Positions 41,287 to 49,763 of a stretch of DNA of 64,000 nucleotides are shown piece after piece. The stretch lies in the NCBI RefSeq assembly GCF_000832305.1, contig NZ_CP010536.1:930001-994000 (forward strand), in the 5' to 3' direction. Positions within the stretch are counted from its first letter, which is position 1. Each line of letters begins with the position of its first letter. The position numbers were made by a program, and so were the translations under genes. The notes below the pieces were generated by a model that did not search any database, was not told the DNA's origin, and saw nothing but the letters and a program-made list of their open reading frames with translations. The DNA is from Cupriavidus basilensis. GTDB lineage: Bacteria; Pseudomonadota; Gammaproteobacteria; Burkholderiales; Burkholderiaceae.

Positions 41287-42186
41287 ATGACGCTGCTCCG
41301 ATTTGAACAGCCGCTCATGACACAGTCTTCTTGCCAGCCTTCCCCGCACGCCTTGCCCGGCGCAGAGGGGTCCTCCGACTATCTCCACGGCATGCCCTAC
41401 CGCCACTACAAGGGCGGCGCCTACGCCATCGTTGGCCTCGGCGTGATCGAGTCGGACCTGTCGCAGGTGGTGGTGTATGAGTCAATGCGGGACCGCTCCC
41501 GCTTGTGGGTGCGGCCGCTGGAGGTGTTCGGCGAAAGCGTGGACACGCCGCAGGGCATGCAAGCGCGTTTTGCGCCGGATTGGCCGGCCGCGCTGGCTTG
41601 CCTGGACTTCTTGCCGCGCGCGACGGTGTTGCAGGTGCTGGCCTGCTACGACGCGCCTTACCGGCATTACCACGATCGCCACCATGTGCTGGAGATGTTC
41701 GCGCTGGCGCAGGCGCGCGGCATTGCGCTCACGCCCGCGCAGGCGCTTGCCGTGCTGTTCCACGACGCGATCTACGTGCCGGGCTGCGAGCACAACGAAG
41801 CGGCGTCGGCCGCGTTGATCGAGACCATGGTGAGCGGGGTCGATGTGGCGGTGACAGCGCTGGCCGCGCGCATGGTGATGGATACCTGCGGGCATCGTGC
41901 ATCGGTGCCTGAGTCCGAGGTGGTGCTGGATCTGGATCTGTCCCGGCTGGCTGCGCCGGACGCGGAATTCGACGCCTGGACTGTCGCTGTGTTCGAGGAA
42001 AACAAGGCGCTGCTGGCCAATCGCACCGGCCTGTCTGGCGATGCCCTGTACGCGGCATTCATGCAGCGGCGGATCGCGTTCCTGCAGGCGATGGCGCAAC
42101 GGCCGCAGTTGTTCCTCACGCCAGCCTTTGCCGATTGCGAAGCGCCGGCACGCGCCAATATCGCGCGCATGGCGGCGGGGGGCTGA
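41287..42186 (+). CDS. DUF1653-HD domain fusion protein
   Basis: 299 residues if started at the ATG 41287; 41317 is an equally possible start. The N-terminal part is a DUF1653 domain (MPYRHYKGGAYAIVGLGVIESDLSQVVVYESMRDRSRLWVRPLEVFGE). The C-terminal part is an HD-superfamily domain: YRHYHDRHHVLEMF, then LAVLFHDAIYVPGCEHNEAASA with the HD pair, and later VMDTCGHR, LDLDLSRLAA and YAAFMQRRIAFLQ. The second part resembles predicted metal-dependent HD phosphohydrolases; DUF1653 normally stands alone. The substrate is unknown. It ends 4 bp before the PAP2 gene. Confidence 0.8.
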   Translation: MTLLRFEQPLMTQSSCQPSPHALPGAEGSSDYLHGMPYRHYKGGAYAIVGLGVIESDLSQVVVYESMRDRSRLWVRPLEVFGESVDTPQGMQARFAPDWPAALACLDFLPRATVLQVLACYDAPYRHYHDRHHVLEMFALAQARGIALTPAQALAVLFHDAIYVPGCEHNEAASAALIETMVSGVDVAVTALAARMVMDTCGHRASVPESEVVLDLDLSRLAAPDAEFDAWTVAVFEENKALLANRTGLSGDALYAAFMQRRIAFLQAMAQRPQLFLTPAFADCEAPARANIARMAAGG

Positions 42187-42190
42187 GCCG

Positions 42191-43321
42191 ATGGTGGCCG
42201 CTCCCGTTCAAGCGCTCGCGGCCGTCCAGCCGGCTGGCGCGTCCTGGCTCACACCGGCAACGGCGCTGGGCGTGGTGGGCCTTCTCGCCTTGTTCGCGTT
42301 GTTGCTGCTCTGTGTGGTGCGCGGTTTGCTGCTGGTCATCCGCCCGCTGGTGCGCAGGCTCGATACCGCGCGCTTGCGTGGCCGCGAGGCGCTGCGCGCG
42401 CGCGACACGCAGCCCTGGCCGCGCGTGGCCGGCATGCTGGAGCGCGATATCGTCGAGCTGCTCCTGCTGGCCGCAGGCGGTGTGCTGTTGCTGGCTTGCG
42501 CGGCCGCGTTGCTGTGGCTGGGTGAATCCATCGCCGAAGGCGCGCCGCTGGTGCAGGTGGACCAGGCGGTGTTCGCGCAGCTTCGCGCGTGGCAGCAGGG
42601 CTGGCTGGATACGGTCATGGTGGCGCTGACCGAGCTGGGCGGCGCGCGGGTGTCCGTGGCCGTGGGCGTGGCGGTCTTTGGCTGGCTGGCGTGGCGCCGT
42701 GCCTGGGTGGCGGCAGCGTACTGGGTGGGGGCGCTGATTGGCGCACGCGCCTGCGTGATGGTGCTCAAGCTTGCCCTTGAGCGCAGCCGGCCGGCCAGCA
42801 TCTACGGCGGCCTGGAGTCGTATTCGTTTCCCAGCGGCCACGCCACCAGCAGCATGGTGACCTATGGCTTCCTGGCCTTCCTGCTGTGCCTGCGCCAGCC
42901 GTGGCGCGTACGGATGCCGGTGGTGGCGCTGACGGCGGTGGTGGTCACGCTGATCTGCCTGTCGCGGCTCTACCTTGGCATGCACTGGCTGTCCGACGTG
43001 CTGGCGGGCTGCGCGCTCGGCTTTGCCTGGATCGTGCTGCTGGGCACCGCCTATGCCACCTTGCATGCACCGGAACGCCTGGCGCCGCTGCGCCTGGGCG
43101 CGGTTGCCGCCGCAGCGGTGGTGGTGGTCGGCACGTGGATCGTGGTGTTCCAGTTGACCGGCACGGTCGAGCGGTATCGCCGCGCGCTTACGGCTGGAAC
43201 GGCTCCGCCTGCGGCAGCCGCGAAACCAGCAACTGATCGATCTTGTGATGGTCGATGTCCAGCACTTCAAAGCGGAATCCCGCGGCCTCGATCGCTTCCG
43301 ACTTCTTCGGGATCCGCTTGA
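42191..43321 (+). CDS. PAP2 superfamily phosphatase
   Basis: 376 residues. Integral membrane lipid phosphatase, such as an undecaprenyl-pyrophosphate or phosphatidate phosphatase. The three PAP2 motifs are present: KLALERSRP, YSFPSGHATSSM and SRLYLGMHWLSDVLAG. An N-terminal membrane helix and a basic linker (RPLVRRLDTARLRGREALRARD) precede the six-helix core. The last 45 residues are coded antisense to the end of the convergent CNNM gene (43188-43321) and look like low-complexity read-through, so the natural C-terminus may have been extended by loss of a stop. Four bp separate it from the HD gene. Confidence 0.88.
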   Translation: MVAAPVQALAAVQPAGASWLTPATALGVVGLLALFALLLLCVVRGLLLVIRPLVRRLDTARLRGREALRARDTQPWPRVAGMLERDIVELLLLAAGGVLLLACAAALLWLGESIAEGAPLVQVDQAVFAQLRAWQQGWLDTVMVALTELGGARVSVAVGVAVFGWLAWRRAWVAAAYWVGALIGARACVMVLKLALERSRPASIYGGLESYSFPSGHATSSMVTYGFLAFLLCLRQPWRVRMPVVALTAVVVTLICLSRLYLGMHWLSDVLAGCALGFAWIVLLGTAYATLHAPERLAPLRLGAVAAAAVVVVGTWIVVFQLTGTVERYRRALTAGTAPPAAAAKPATDRSCDGRCPALQSGIPRPRSLPTSSGSA

Positions 43322-44501
43322 GCGTGTAGATGACGAGCCCGGCGGCGGTGTCGACGTAATCCTCGCCGGGCAGCTCGTCGAGCTCCAGCGCCTTCTTCAG
43401 GTCCACCAGCGGCGTGACGCCGTCGACCAGCCATGAGCTTTCGTCGCGCTGCACGATCTGTTCATCCTCGGTGGAGTAGATGATGTCGCCCATCAGCGCG
43501 CCTACGATATCGTCCAGCGTGACGATGCCCACCACCAGCCCGTACTCGTTCATGACCACCGCAAAGTTCTGGTGCATCTCGCGAAAGCGCGTGAGCGATT
43601 CGGTGAGCGTCAGCGTGTCCGGGAGCACCAGCACGTTCTTGTCGTGGTGCTTGCCGATATTGCCGATGTTGCCGATCACGCCGGTGGAGTCGTCGGCGAG
43701 GAACAGCTGGAGGATGTCTTTCGAATCGATGTAGCCCAGCACGTCGTCGAGGTTGTGCCCGCACACCGGATATTGCGCGTGCGGATAGTTGACCAGCTTG
43801 CGCCGCAGGCTGTCGGCCGATTCGTCCAGGCCGATGTAGACCACATCGTCGCGCGGGGTCATCACCGCGGTGACGTTCTTCGCGTCCAGCTCGAACACGT
43901 TCTCGATCAGGTGGATCTCGTGTTTGTGCAGCACGCCAGCCTCCGCCCCGGCATCGACCATGGCGGCGATGTCCTCCGAGGTGATCTGGTCGATGTGCTT
44001 GGTGGGCACGCCGAACAGATGCAGCGTGGCATTGGCGGCACCGTTGAACACGTAGACCAGCGGCTTGAAGATCTTGATGAGCGTTAGCATCGGCCCGATC
44101 ACCGCCAGCGCGCAGGCCTCGGGAAACGTCATGGCGATGCGCTTGGGGATCAGGTCGGCGAACTGGATGAACAGCAGGGTGACGATCAGGAAGGAGCCGA
44201 CATTGGCGATGCGCTGGGTGGTGACCACATCCAGGTAGGGCAGCAGCGCCGTCTGCAACAGGTCGGAGACATGCTTCTCGCCGACGATACCGGCCAGGAT
44301 GGCCACGCTGTTGACGCCGATCTGCACGATGGTGAAGAAGTTGCCCGGCTCCTCCTTGAGCAGCATGATCTTGGTGGCGCGGCGGTCGCCACGCTCGGAT
44401 AGCGTCTGCAGCTTGGTGCGGCGCGATGCGGTCAGCGCGATCTCGGAAATCGAGAAGAAGGCGCTGATCAGGATGAGGAGAAGCAGGGTTAGGGCGAACA
44501 T
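43188..44501 (-). CDS. CNNM/CorC family transporter (hemolysin C-like)
   Basis: 437 residues from the ATG at 44501 (MFALTLLLLILISAFFSISEIALTASRRTKLQ). An N-terminal DUF21/CNNM membrane domain (three to four helices) is followed by two CBS domains (VMTPRDDVVYIGLDESADSLRRKLVNYPHAQYPV and VLVLPDTLTLTESLTRFREMHQNFAVVMNEYGLVVGIVTLDDIVGALMGDI) and a CorC_HlyC domain (ESSWLVDGVTPLVDLKKALEL...DTAAGLVIYTLKRIPKKSE). Family members are linked to Mg2+/Na+ transport. An imperfect GNIGNIGK repeat sits between the CBS units. It overlaps the convergent PAP2 gene by 134 bp. Confidence 0.92.
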   Translation of the reverse strand: MFALTLLLLILISAFFSISEIALTASRRTKLQTLSERGDRRATKIMLLKEEPGNFFTIVQIGVNSVAILAGIVGEKHVSDLLQTALLPYLDVVTTQRIANVGSFLIVTLLFIQFADLIPKRIAMTFPEACALAVIGPMLTLIKIFKPLVYVFNGAANATLHLFGVPTKHIDQITSEDIAAMVDAGAEAGVLHKHEIHLIENVFELDAKNVTAVMTPRDDVVYIGLDESADSLRRKLVNYPHAQYPVCGHNLDDVLGYIDSKDILQLFLADDSTGVIGNIGNIGKHHDKNVLVLPDTLTLTESLTRFREMHQNFAVVMNEYGLVVGIVTLDDIVGALMGDIIYSTEDEQIVQRDESSWLVDGVTPLVDLKKALELDELPGEDYVDTAAGLVIYTLKRIPKKSEAIEAAGFRFEVLDIDHHKIDQLLVSRLPQAEPFQP

Positions 44502-44586
44502 AGGTTTGGGAAAGCACCGTTCAGGCACTTTGATGATGGTGCACGGCACACGGTACTGTCAAATTCCGCGAGGGCTGCGGGGCGTT

Positions 44587-45540
44587 TCACCTAGGCGCAT
44601 GCTCAAAACTGACCGCCGGCGCTTCCAGCCGCCGCGGCAGCGCGGCAGCCAGCTCCCGTGCGGCGGCGGCAAACTGTTCGCGCATGGCGTCGGCCAGGCT
44701 GGAGCTGCCGCGGTGGCTGGCGCGCAGCAGCTGGATCTCGAAAGGCAACGCGGGCTTGACCTCGTGCAGCGAAACACGCTCCGGGTTTGCGCCCAGCGCG
44801 GTGTACTGGTCGAGCAAGGTGAGGCCCAGGCCGGCATCGACCAGGGCCAGCGCCAGCGAATAGGTCTGGACTTCCAGCGTGGAGCGCGGCTCAAGCGCAT
44901 TGCGCGCCAGCGTCTGGCGCACCAGCAGCCCAAGCGAGCTGTTGTCGTCGTAGGCGATGAAGGGGCGCTCAACCAGCTTGTGCATCGGCACGTCGGCCCG
45001 CCGGCCGCGGGCCGCCAGCGGCTCGCCGCGCGGCGCCGCCAGCAGCATCTGGCCGCCCGCTACCGGTTCGCTGATGATGGCTTCGTGGCGCGGTGGCGAG
45101 AATGCGAACCCCAAGTCGATCTGGTTAGCCAGCAGCCCTTGCACGATCTCGTCGGTGTGGTGGGTGAGTACCTGGACCTGGGTGTCGGGATGGCGCGCGC
45201 AAAAGCGGCGTACGGCTGGCACCAGCAGCGGATTGGCCAGGCTGGGCGTGGCCGCCACGCGCAGGCGGCCGGCGCCTTTGTGGCGCAGGCTTTCGGAGAC
45301 ACGGCGCACCCGCTCGATCTCGCCGTATAGCCGCTCGACATCGCCGTACAGCGCGCCGGCTTCCGGCGTGGCCTGCAGCCTGCCTTTTACCCGGTCGAAC
45401 AAGCGAAAGCCGAGCGTGGCCTCGGCATGCTGCAGCACGCGCGTGACCACCGGCTGGGAGACGTGCAGCAGGCGCGCGGCCTCGCTGACGGTGCCGGTCA
45501 GCATGACCGCGCGAAAGACTTCGATCTGACGCAATCGCAT
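44587..45540 (-). CDS. LysR family transcriptional regulator
   Basis: 317 residues from the ATG at 45540 (MRLRQIEVFRAVMLTGTVSEAARLLHVSQPVVTRVLQHAEATLGFRLFDR gives the HTH). The effector domain contains RLRVAATPSLANPLLVPAVRRFCARHPDTQVQVLTHHTDEIVQGLLANQIDLGFAFSPP. It is divergent from a D-amino-acid dehydrogenase gene (137 bp between starts) and is the likely regulator of that cluster. A dyad CTTGC-N15-GCAAG (45594-45618) lies in the shared region and contains the LysR-type spacing, so it is a candidate operator. The ligand is unknown; a D-amino acid is plausible. Confidence 0.9.
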   Translation of the reverse strand: MRLRQIEVFRAVMLTGTVSEAARLLHVSQPVVTRVLQHAEATLGFRLFDRVKGRLQATPEAGALYGDVERLYGEIERVRRVSESLRHKGAGRLRVAATPSLANPLLVPAVRRFCARHPDTQVQVLTHHTDEIVQGLLANQIDLGFAFSPPRHEAIISEPVAGGQMLLAAPRGEPLAARGRRADVPMHKLVERPFIAYDDNSSLGLLVRQTLARNALEPRSTLEVQTYSLALALVDAGLGLTLLDQYTALGANPERVSLHEVKPALPFEIQLLRASHRGSSSLADAMREQFAAAARELAAALPRRLEAPAVSFEHAPR

Positions 45541-45593
45541 GTGCAAGGGGAGGGCGCTGCAGCAAAGCGGCACCCATAGCCTAAAGACATATT

Positions 45594-45618
45594 CTTGCAC
45601 GTATTGGCATTGGGCAAG
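45594..45618. promoter_or_regulatory. Candidate LysR operator
   Basis: CTTGC and GCAAG form a dyad separated by 15 bp, midway between the divergent lysR and dehydrogenase starts. The position fits, but the motif is short and could be chance. Confidence 0.3.
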
Positions 45619-45677
45619 GCGGGCTGCGTGGTCTACCCTGTGTCGGGTCGAAAAGGACCGGATCAAAGAGGCGGGTG

Positions 45678-46940
45678 ATGAAGGTTGTGATCGTAGGGGC
45701 GGGCGTGATCGGGATGAGCGCGGCGTGGCGGCTGGCGGGCGACGGGCACGAGGTGACCGTGCTGGAGCGGCGCGACGGCCCGGGCGAGGAAACCAGCTTC
45801 GCCAACGGCGGGCAGCTCAGCTATAGCTATGTGGCGCCGCTCGCCGGGCCGGGCGTGCTGGCCAAGGTACCCGGGTGGCTGCTGCGCGCCGATTCGCCGA
45901 TGCGTTTCCGGCCATCGGCTGACCCGGCGCAGTGGCGCTGGCTGGCCGCGTTTGCACGGGCTTGCAATGCCTCGGCCAGCGAGGCCGCTACGCGCAAGCT
46001 GCTGCGGCTGGCCTTCTACTCCCGCGACCTGATGCAGGCCTTTGTCGACAGCCAGCCGGCGGACTTCGGCTTTGCCCGGCGCGGCAAGCTGATTGTGCAC
46101 CGCGACGCGGCCAGCTTTGCTGCGGCGTGCCGCCTGCTCGATTACCAGGCCAGCCTGGGCTGCGAGCAGCAGGCGCTGGATGGCGACGCGTGCGTGGCGC
46201 TGGAACCGGCGTTGGCCGGCATCCGCGGCGCGATTGCCGGGGCGATTCACACGCCGAGCGAGGAGGTGGCCGATTGCCATCGTTTCTGCCTGGCGTTGGC
46301 ACAGTTGCTGCATGACCGTCCTGGCGTGTCGCTGCGCTTTGGCACCAGCGTGCTGGGCATCGAGCGCGAAGGCGATCGCGTGAGCGGCGTGCGTACCGAT
46401 GCCGGCATCGAGCGGGCGGATGCCGTGGTGGTGGCTGGCGGCATCGGCAGCGTGGCCTTGCTCAAGCCCCTGGGCGTGCAGGCACCGCTGTGGCCACTCA
46501 AGGGCTACAGCATCACGGTGCCGATCCGCGATGGCGAGCGCGCGCCGCACATCAGCATCACCGATGCTGCGCGCAAGATCGTCTATGCCCGCATCGGTAA
46601 CACCTTGCGCGTGGCGGGCATGGCCGACCTGGTGCGCGCGGATACCAATATCGACCGTGCCCGCATCGCCACGCTGGCCTGTGAGACCCGCACGCTGTTT
46701 GGCGGCATGGCGCCGGGCATGGAGCCGGAGCAGCTGCAGCCCTGGGCGGGCCTGCGCCCGGCCACGCCGACCGGCCTGCCGATGGTGGGCCGCTCGGGCG
46801 TGCGCGGCCTGTGGCTCAACATCGGCCACGGCGCGCTTGGCTTCACGCTGGCCATGGGCAGCGCAGGTTTGCTGGCCGATGGCCTGGCCGGGCGCAAGCC
46901 GGCCATCGATGACACCGATTTCGCCGCGATGCTGGCTTGA
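45678..46940 (+). CDS. FAD-dependent D-amino-acid dehydrogenase (DadA-like)
   Basis: 420 residues from the ATG at 45678; the preceding GTG is one codon upstream. DAO-fold flavoenzyme oxidising D-amino acids to 2-oxo acids and ammonia with electrons passed to the respiratory chain. FAD motif VVIVGAGVIGMSAAWRLAGDGHEVTVLERRDGPGEETSFANGGQLSYSYVAPL, then the internal GLKGYSIT-like LWPLKGYSITVPI, and the C-terminal GLRPATPTGLPMVGRSGVRGLWLNIGHGALGFTLAMGS are typical of DadA. No alanine racemase is adjacent. It is followed by amino-acid uptake genes on the same strand. Confidence 0.92.
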   Translation: MKVVIVGAGVIGMSAAWRLAGDGHEVTVLERRDGPGEETSFANGGQLSYSYVAPLAGPGVLAKVPGWLLRADSPMRFRPSADPAQWRWLAAFARACNASASEAATRKLLRLAFYSRDLMQAFVDSQPADFGFARRGKLIVHRDAASFAAACRLLDYQASLGCEQQALDGDACVALEPALAGIRGAIAGAIHTPSEEVADCHRFCLALAQLLHDRPGVSLRFGTSVLGIEREGDRVSGVRTDAGIERADAVVVAGGIGSVALLKPLGVQAPLWPLKGYSITVPIRDGERAPHISITDAARKIVYARIGNTLRVAGMADLVRADTNIDRARIATLACETRTLFGGMAPGMEPEQLQPWAGLRPATPTGLPMVGRSGVRGLWLNIGHGALGFTLAMGSAGLLADGLAGRKPAIDDTDFAAMLA

Positions 46941-47044
46941 CGGGCAGCGTTGCGGGGCAGTTTTTTCGTTTGCATTACCACTGAGAAACACCGCTTCACG
47001 ACCAGGCAGTACCTCGAGCCATTCCCACCCAAGGAGAAAACGAT

Positions 47045-47965
47045 ATGAAATCGCAGGTCCGCTCCAACCGATTCTCCCGCTGCCTGCTGGCGGTTGCCAT
47101 GCTGGCCGGCACCGCAGGCGCTGTCAGCAATGCGCACGCCGCCGACGGCGATACGCTGCGCAAGATCAAGGAAACCGGCGTGATTTCGCTGGGCTATCGC
47201 GAGTCCTCCATCCCGTTCTCCTATACCAACGGACGCGATGTGATGGGCTACTCGCACGAGATCCTGCTGCAGATCGTCGACAAGGTGAAGGCGCAACTGC
47301 AAAACCCCAAGCTCGATATCAAGCTGGTGCCGATCACGTCGCAGAATCGCATTTCGCTGATGCAGAACGGCACCATCGACATCGAGTGCGGCACCACCAC
47401 CAACAACCTGGAGCGGCAGAAGCAGGTAGCGTTTTCCAACAGCCTGTTTGTCTACGGGCTGCGCATGCTGACCAGGAAGGATTCGGGCGTGAAAGACTTC
47501 CCGGATCTCAAGGACCGCAACGTGGTGACCACCGCTGGCACCACGGACGAGCGCCTGCTGGTCAAGATGAACGGCGAGAAGACCATGAACATGAACCTGA
47601 TCAGCGCCAAGGACCACGGCCAGTCCTTCCTGATCCTGGAGACGGGGCGCGCGGTGGCCTTCGTGATGGATGAGCCGCTGCTTTACGGTGAGCTGACAAA
47701 GGCCAAGAGCGCCAATGACTGGACCGTGGTGGGCACGCCGCTGCAGACCGAGAACTACGCCTGCATGTTCCGCAAGGACGATCCGTCCTTCAAGGCGCTG
47801 GCCGACGGCGTGATCGCCGACCTGATGACCAGCGGCCGCGCCGAGCAGTTGTACAAGAAGTGGTTCCAGTCGCCGATTCCGCCGCGCAACATCAACCTGA
47901 ACTATCCGCTGTCGGCCGACATGAAGGATCTCTACGCCCATCCTAACGACAAGGCGTTCCAGTAA
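47045..47965 (+). CDS. Amino-acid ABC transporter substrate-binding protein (GltI-like)
   Basis: 306 residues. A signal peptide (SRCLLAVAMLAGTAGAVSNAHAAD) precedes a family 3 solute-binding protein: TLRKIKETGVISLGYRESSIPFSYTNGRDVMGYSHEILLQIV, the ligand loop TNNLERQKQVAFSNSLF and the C-terminal MTSGRAEQLYKKWFQSPIPPRNINLNYPLSADMKDLYA, the pattern of glutamate/aspartate GltI proteins. AAGGAGAAAA lies directly before the ATG. It sits between the D-amino-acid dehydrogenase and a second binding protein; no gltJKL genes follow. Confidence 0.92.
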   Translation: MKSQVRSNRFSRCLLAVAMLAGTAGAVSNAHAADGDTLRKIKETGVISLGYRESSIPFSYTNGRDVMGYSHEILLQIVDKVKAQLQNPKLDIKLVPITSQNRISLMQNGTIDIECGTTTNNLERQKQVAFSNSLFVYGLRMLTRKDSGVKDFPDLKDRNVVTTAGTTDERLLVKMNGEKTMNMNLISAKDHGQSFLILETGRAVAFVMDEPLLYGELTKAKSANDWTVVGTPLQTENYACMFRKDDPSFKALADGVIADLMTSGRAEQLYKKWFQSPIPPRNINLNYPLSADMKDLYAHPNDKAFQ

Positions 47966-48132
47966 TTGGACCACTTCAAGCGTGGCGGGGCAGGGCGAAT
48001 CGTTATTGCTGTTCGACGCGAAATTGCGCTAGGCTAAAAGCCGGCTTGCGCGCTTGGCGGACCAACGCCGGGCCAACGCTTGCCGGACCGACGCGGACGC
48101 CGTCCGCGTCGGCTGTGCTGACTGGAGAACAT

Positions 48133-48930
48133 ATGCGATCGCTTCGTACTGGCTGTCTCAACGCCCTGTTCGCCGTTTCGCTGCTGGCGGCCGGCGCCGC
48201 CGCGCAGGCCGCCGACCTGCTCGATACCGTAAAGCAGGCCGGCGTGCTCAAGATCGGGCTGGAAGGCACCTATCCGCCATTCAACTACCGCGGCAGCAAC
48301 AACCAGCTGGAAGGCTTCGACGTGGATGTGGCGAAGGGCGTGGCGGCCAAGCTGGGCGTCAAGCCGGAGTTTGTCACCACCGAGTGGAGCGGCATCATTG
48401 CCGGGCTGCAGGCCGGCAAGTTCGACGTGATCGTCAACCAGGTCGCGGTAACGCCGCAACGCAAGCAGGTGCTGGATTTCTCCACGCCTTACGTGTATTC
48501 GGCGGCGCAGCTGATCCAGCGCAAGGATGACAACCGGCAGTTCAAGTCCCTCGAGGACCTGAAAGGCAAGAAGCTCGGCGTGAGCCTGGGCAGCAACTAC
48601 AACGAACTGGCCAAGTCGGTGGCCGGCATCGATGTCAAGACCTATCCGGGCGCACCCGAATACCTGCGCGACCTGGCCGCGCAGCGCGTGGATGCCGCGC
48701 TGAACGACCGCCTGATGATCGGTTACCTGATCAAGACGTCAAACCTGCCGCTGCGGCCCGGCGCGATTGTGGAAGGCGGCAATTCCGAGGTGGCGATCCC
48801 CTTTCGCAAGGACAATCCGAAGTTTGCGCAGGCCATCGACCGCGCGCTCGACGAGATGCGCAAGGACGGCAGCCTCGGCAAGCTTTCGGCCAGGTGGTTT
48901 GGCAGTGACGTGACCAAGCCGGCCAGATAA
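48133..48930 (+). CDS. Cystine-type ABC transporter substrate-binding protein (FliY/TcyJ-like)
   Basis: 265 residues from the ATG at 48133 (GGAGAAC upstream). A signal peptide (LNALFAVSLLAAGAAAQAAD) is followed by a family 3 binding protein: LDTVKQAGVLKIGLEGTYPPFNYRGSNNQLEGFDVDVAKGVAAKLGVKPEFVTTEWSGIIAGLQAGKFDVIVNQVAVTPQRKQVLDFSTPY, close to the cystine-binding FliY pattern. It is followed by its cognate permease 30 bp downstream. The ligand could also be a D-amino acid, considering the neighbouring dehydrogenase. Confidence 0.92.
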   Translation: MRSLRTGCLNALFAVSLLAAGAAAQAADLLDTVKQAGVLKIGLEGTYPPFNYRGSNNQLEGFDVDVAKGVAAKLGVKPEFVTTEWSGIIAGLQAGKFDVIVNQVAVTPQRKQVLDFSTPYVYSAAQLIQRKDDNRQFKSLEDLKGKKLGVSLGSNYNELAKSVAGIDVKTYPGAPEYLRDLAAQRVDAALNDRLMIGYLIKTSNLPLRPGAIVEGGNSEVAIPFRKDNPKFAQAIDRALDEMRKDGSLGKLSARWFGSDVTKPAR

Positions 48931-48960
48931 GCGCGGGCACGCCTCCCGCCAGGGCTTTCC

Positions 48961-49620
48961 ATGTCCGCTCTCCAGCTCGTTGCCACATCGCTGCCCGTGC
49001 TGCTGCAGGGCATGCTGCTGACCATCAAGTTCGCGCTGCTGTCGATGATCTTCGGGCTGGTGCTCGGCACCGTGGTGGCGTTGATGGGCATCAGCCACCA
49101 GCCCGTGCCGAAGGCCGTCGCACGCGCCTACGTCAGCATCATGCGCGGCACGCCGCTGCTGGTGCAGATCTTCGTGGTGTATTACGGCTTGCCGGGCATC
49201 GGCATCGCGCTGGAACCCACCCCGGCGGGCGTGCTCACGCTGAGCCTGAACGTAGGGGCGTATCTCTCGGAGAGCATGCGCGGCGCTATCCTCGGCATCC
49301 CGCGCGGGCAGTGGCTGGCGGCTTACAGCCTGGGCCTGACGCAAGGCCAGGCCTTGCGCTACGTGATCGGCCCTCAGGCGTTGCGGCTGGCGGTGCCGAG
49401 CCTGTCGAACAGCCTGATCAGCCTGATCAAGGACACCTCGCTGGTGTCTGTGATCACGGTGACCGAGCTGCTGCGCACGGCCCAGGAGGTGATTGCCGCG
49501 ACCTACCAGCCGTTGCCGCTTTATCTTGCCGTGGCTGCTATTTATTGGATGCTCAGTACGGCGCTGGCGCATATGCAGCGCTTGTTGGAGAGGCGGCTGT
49601 CGTTGCCGGGGAGGCATTAG
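48961..49620 (+). CDS. Amino-acid ABC transporter permease (TcyL/HisM type)
   Basis: 219 residues with five membrane helices. The HisMQ-type permease core is clear: LPVLLQGMLLTIKFALLSMIFGLVLGTVVALM at the N-terminus, RAYVSIMRGTPLLVQIFVVYYGLPGIGI, SESMRGAILGIPRGQWLAAYSLGLTQGQALRYVIGPQALRLAVPSLSNSLISLIKDTSLVSVITVTELLRTAQEVIAAT with the EAA loop. It partners the preceding binding protein. No ATPase gene follows: the next gene is cphA on the opposite strand, so ATP hydrolysis must come from a protein encoded elsewhere. Confidence 0.94.
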   Translation: MSALQLVATSLPVLLQGMLLTIKFALLSMIFGLVLGTVVALMGISHQPVPKAVARAYVSIMRGTPLLVQIFVVYYGLPGIGIALEPTPAGVLTLSLNVGAYLSESMRGAILGIPRGQWLAAYSLGLTQGQALRYVIGPQALRLAVPSLSNSLISLIKDTSLVSVITVTELLRTAQEVIAATYQPLPLYLAVAAIYWMLSTALAHMQRLLERRLSLPGRH

Positions 49621-49640
49621 GGGTGGGGGTATAGGTGGCT

Positions 49641-49763
49641 TTGTACCCAAGGGTCATACGGCAGTTGGGTACAAGACGCCAACGCCAACGCCAATCAAAA
49701 TCCGAAAGCAAGAAAGCCAGCCGACGAGGCTGGCTTTCTGCTTGCTGCGTGGCGACTTCCCAC
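49641..49763. terminator. Intergenic hairpins between permease and cphA
   Basis: TTGTACCCAA (49641-49650) pairs with TTGGGTACAA (49665-49674). A short CGCCAA hexamer run follows. Then AGAAAGCCAGCC (49711-49722) pairs with GGCTGGCTTTCT (49728-49739), a terminator-like stem serving the two convergent genes. Confidence 0.75.
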
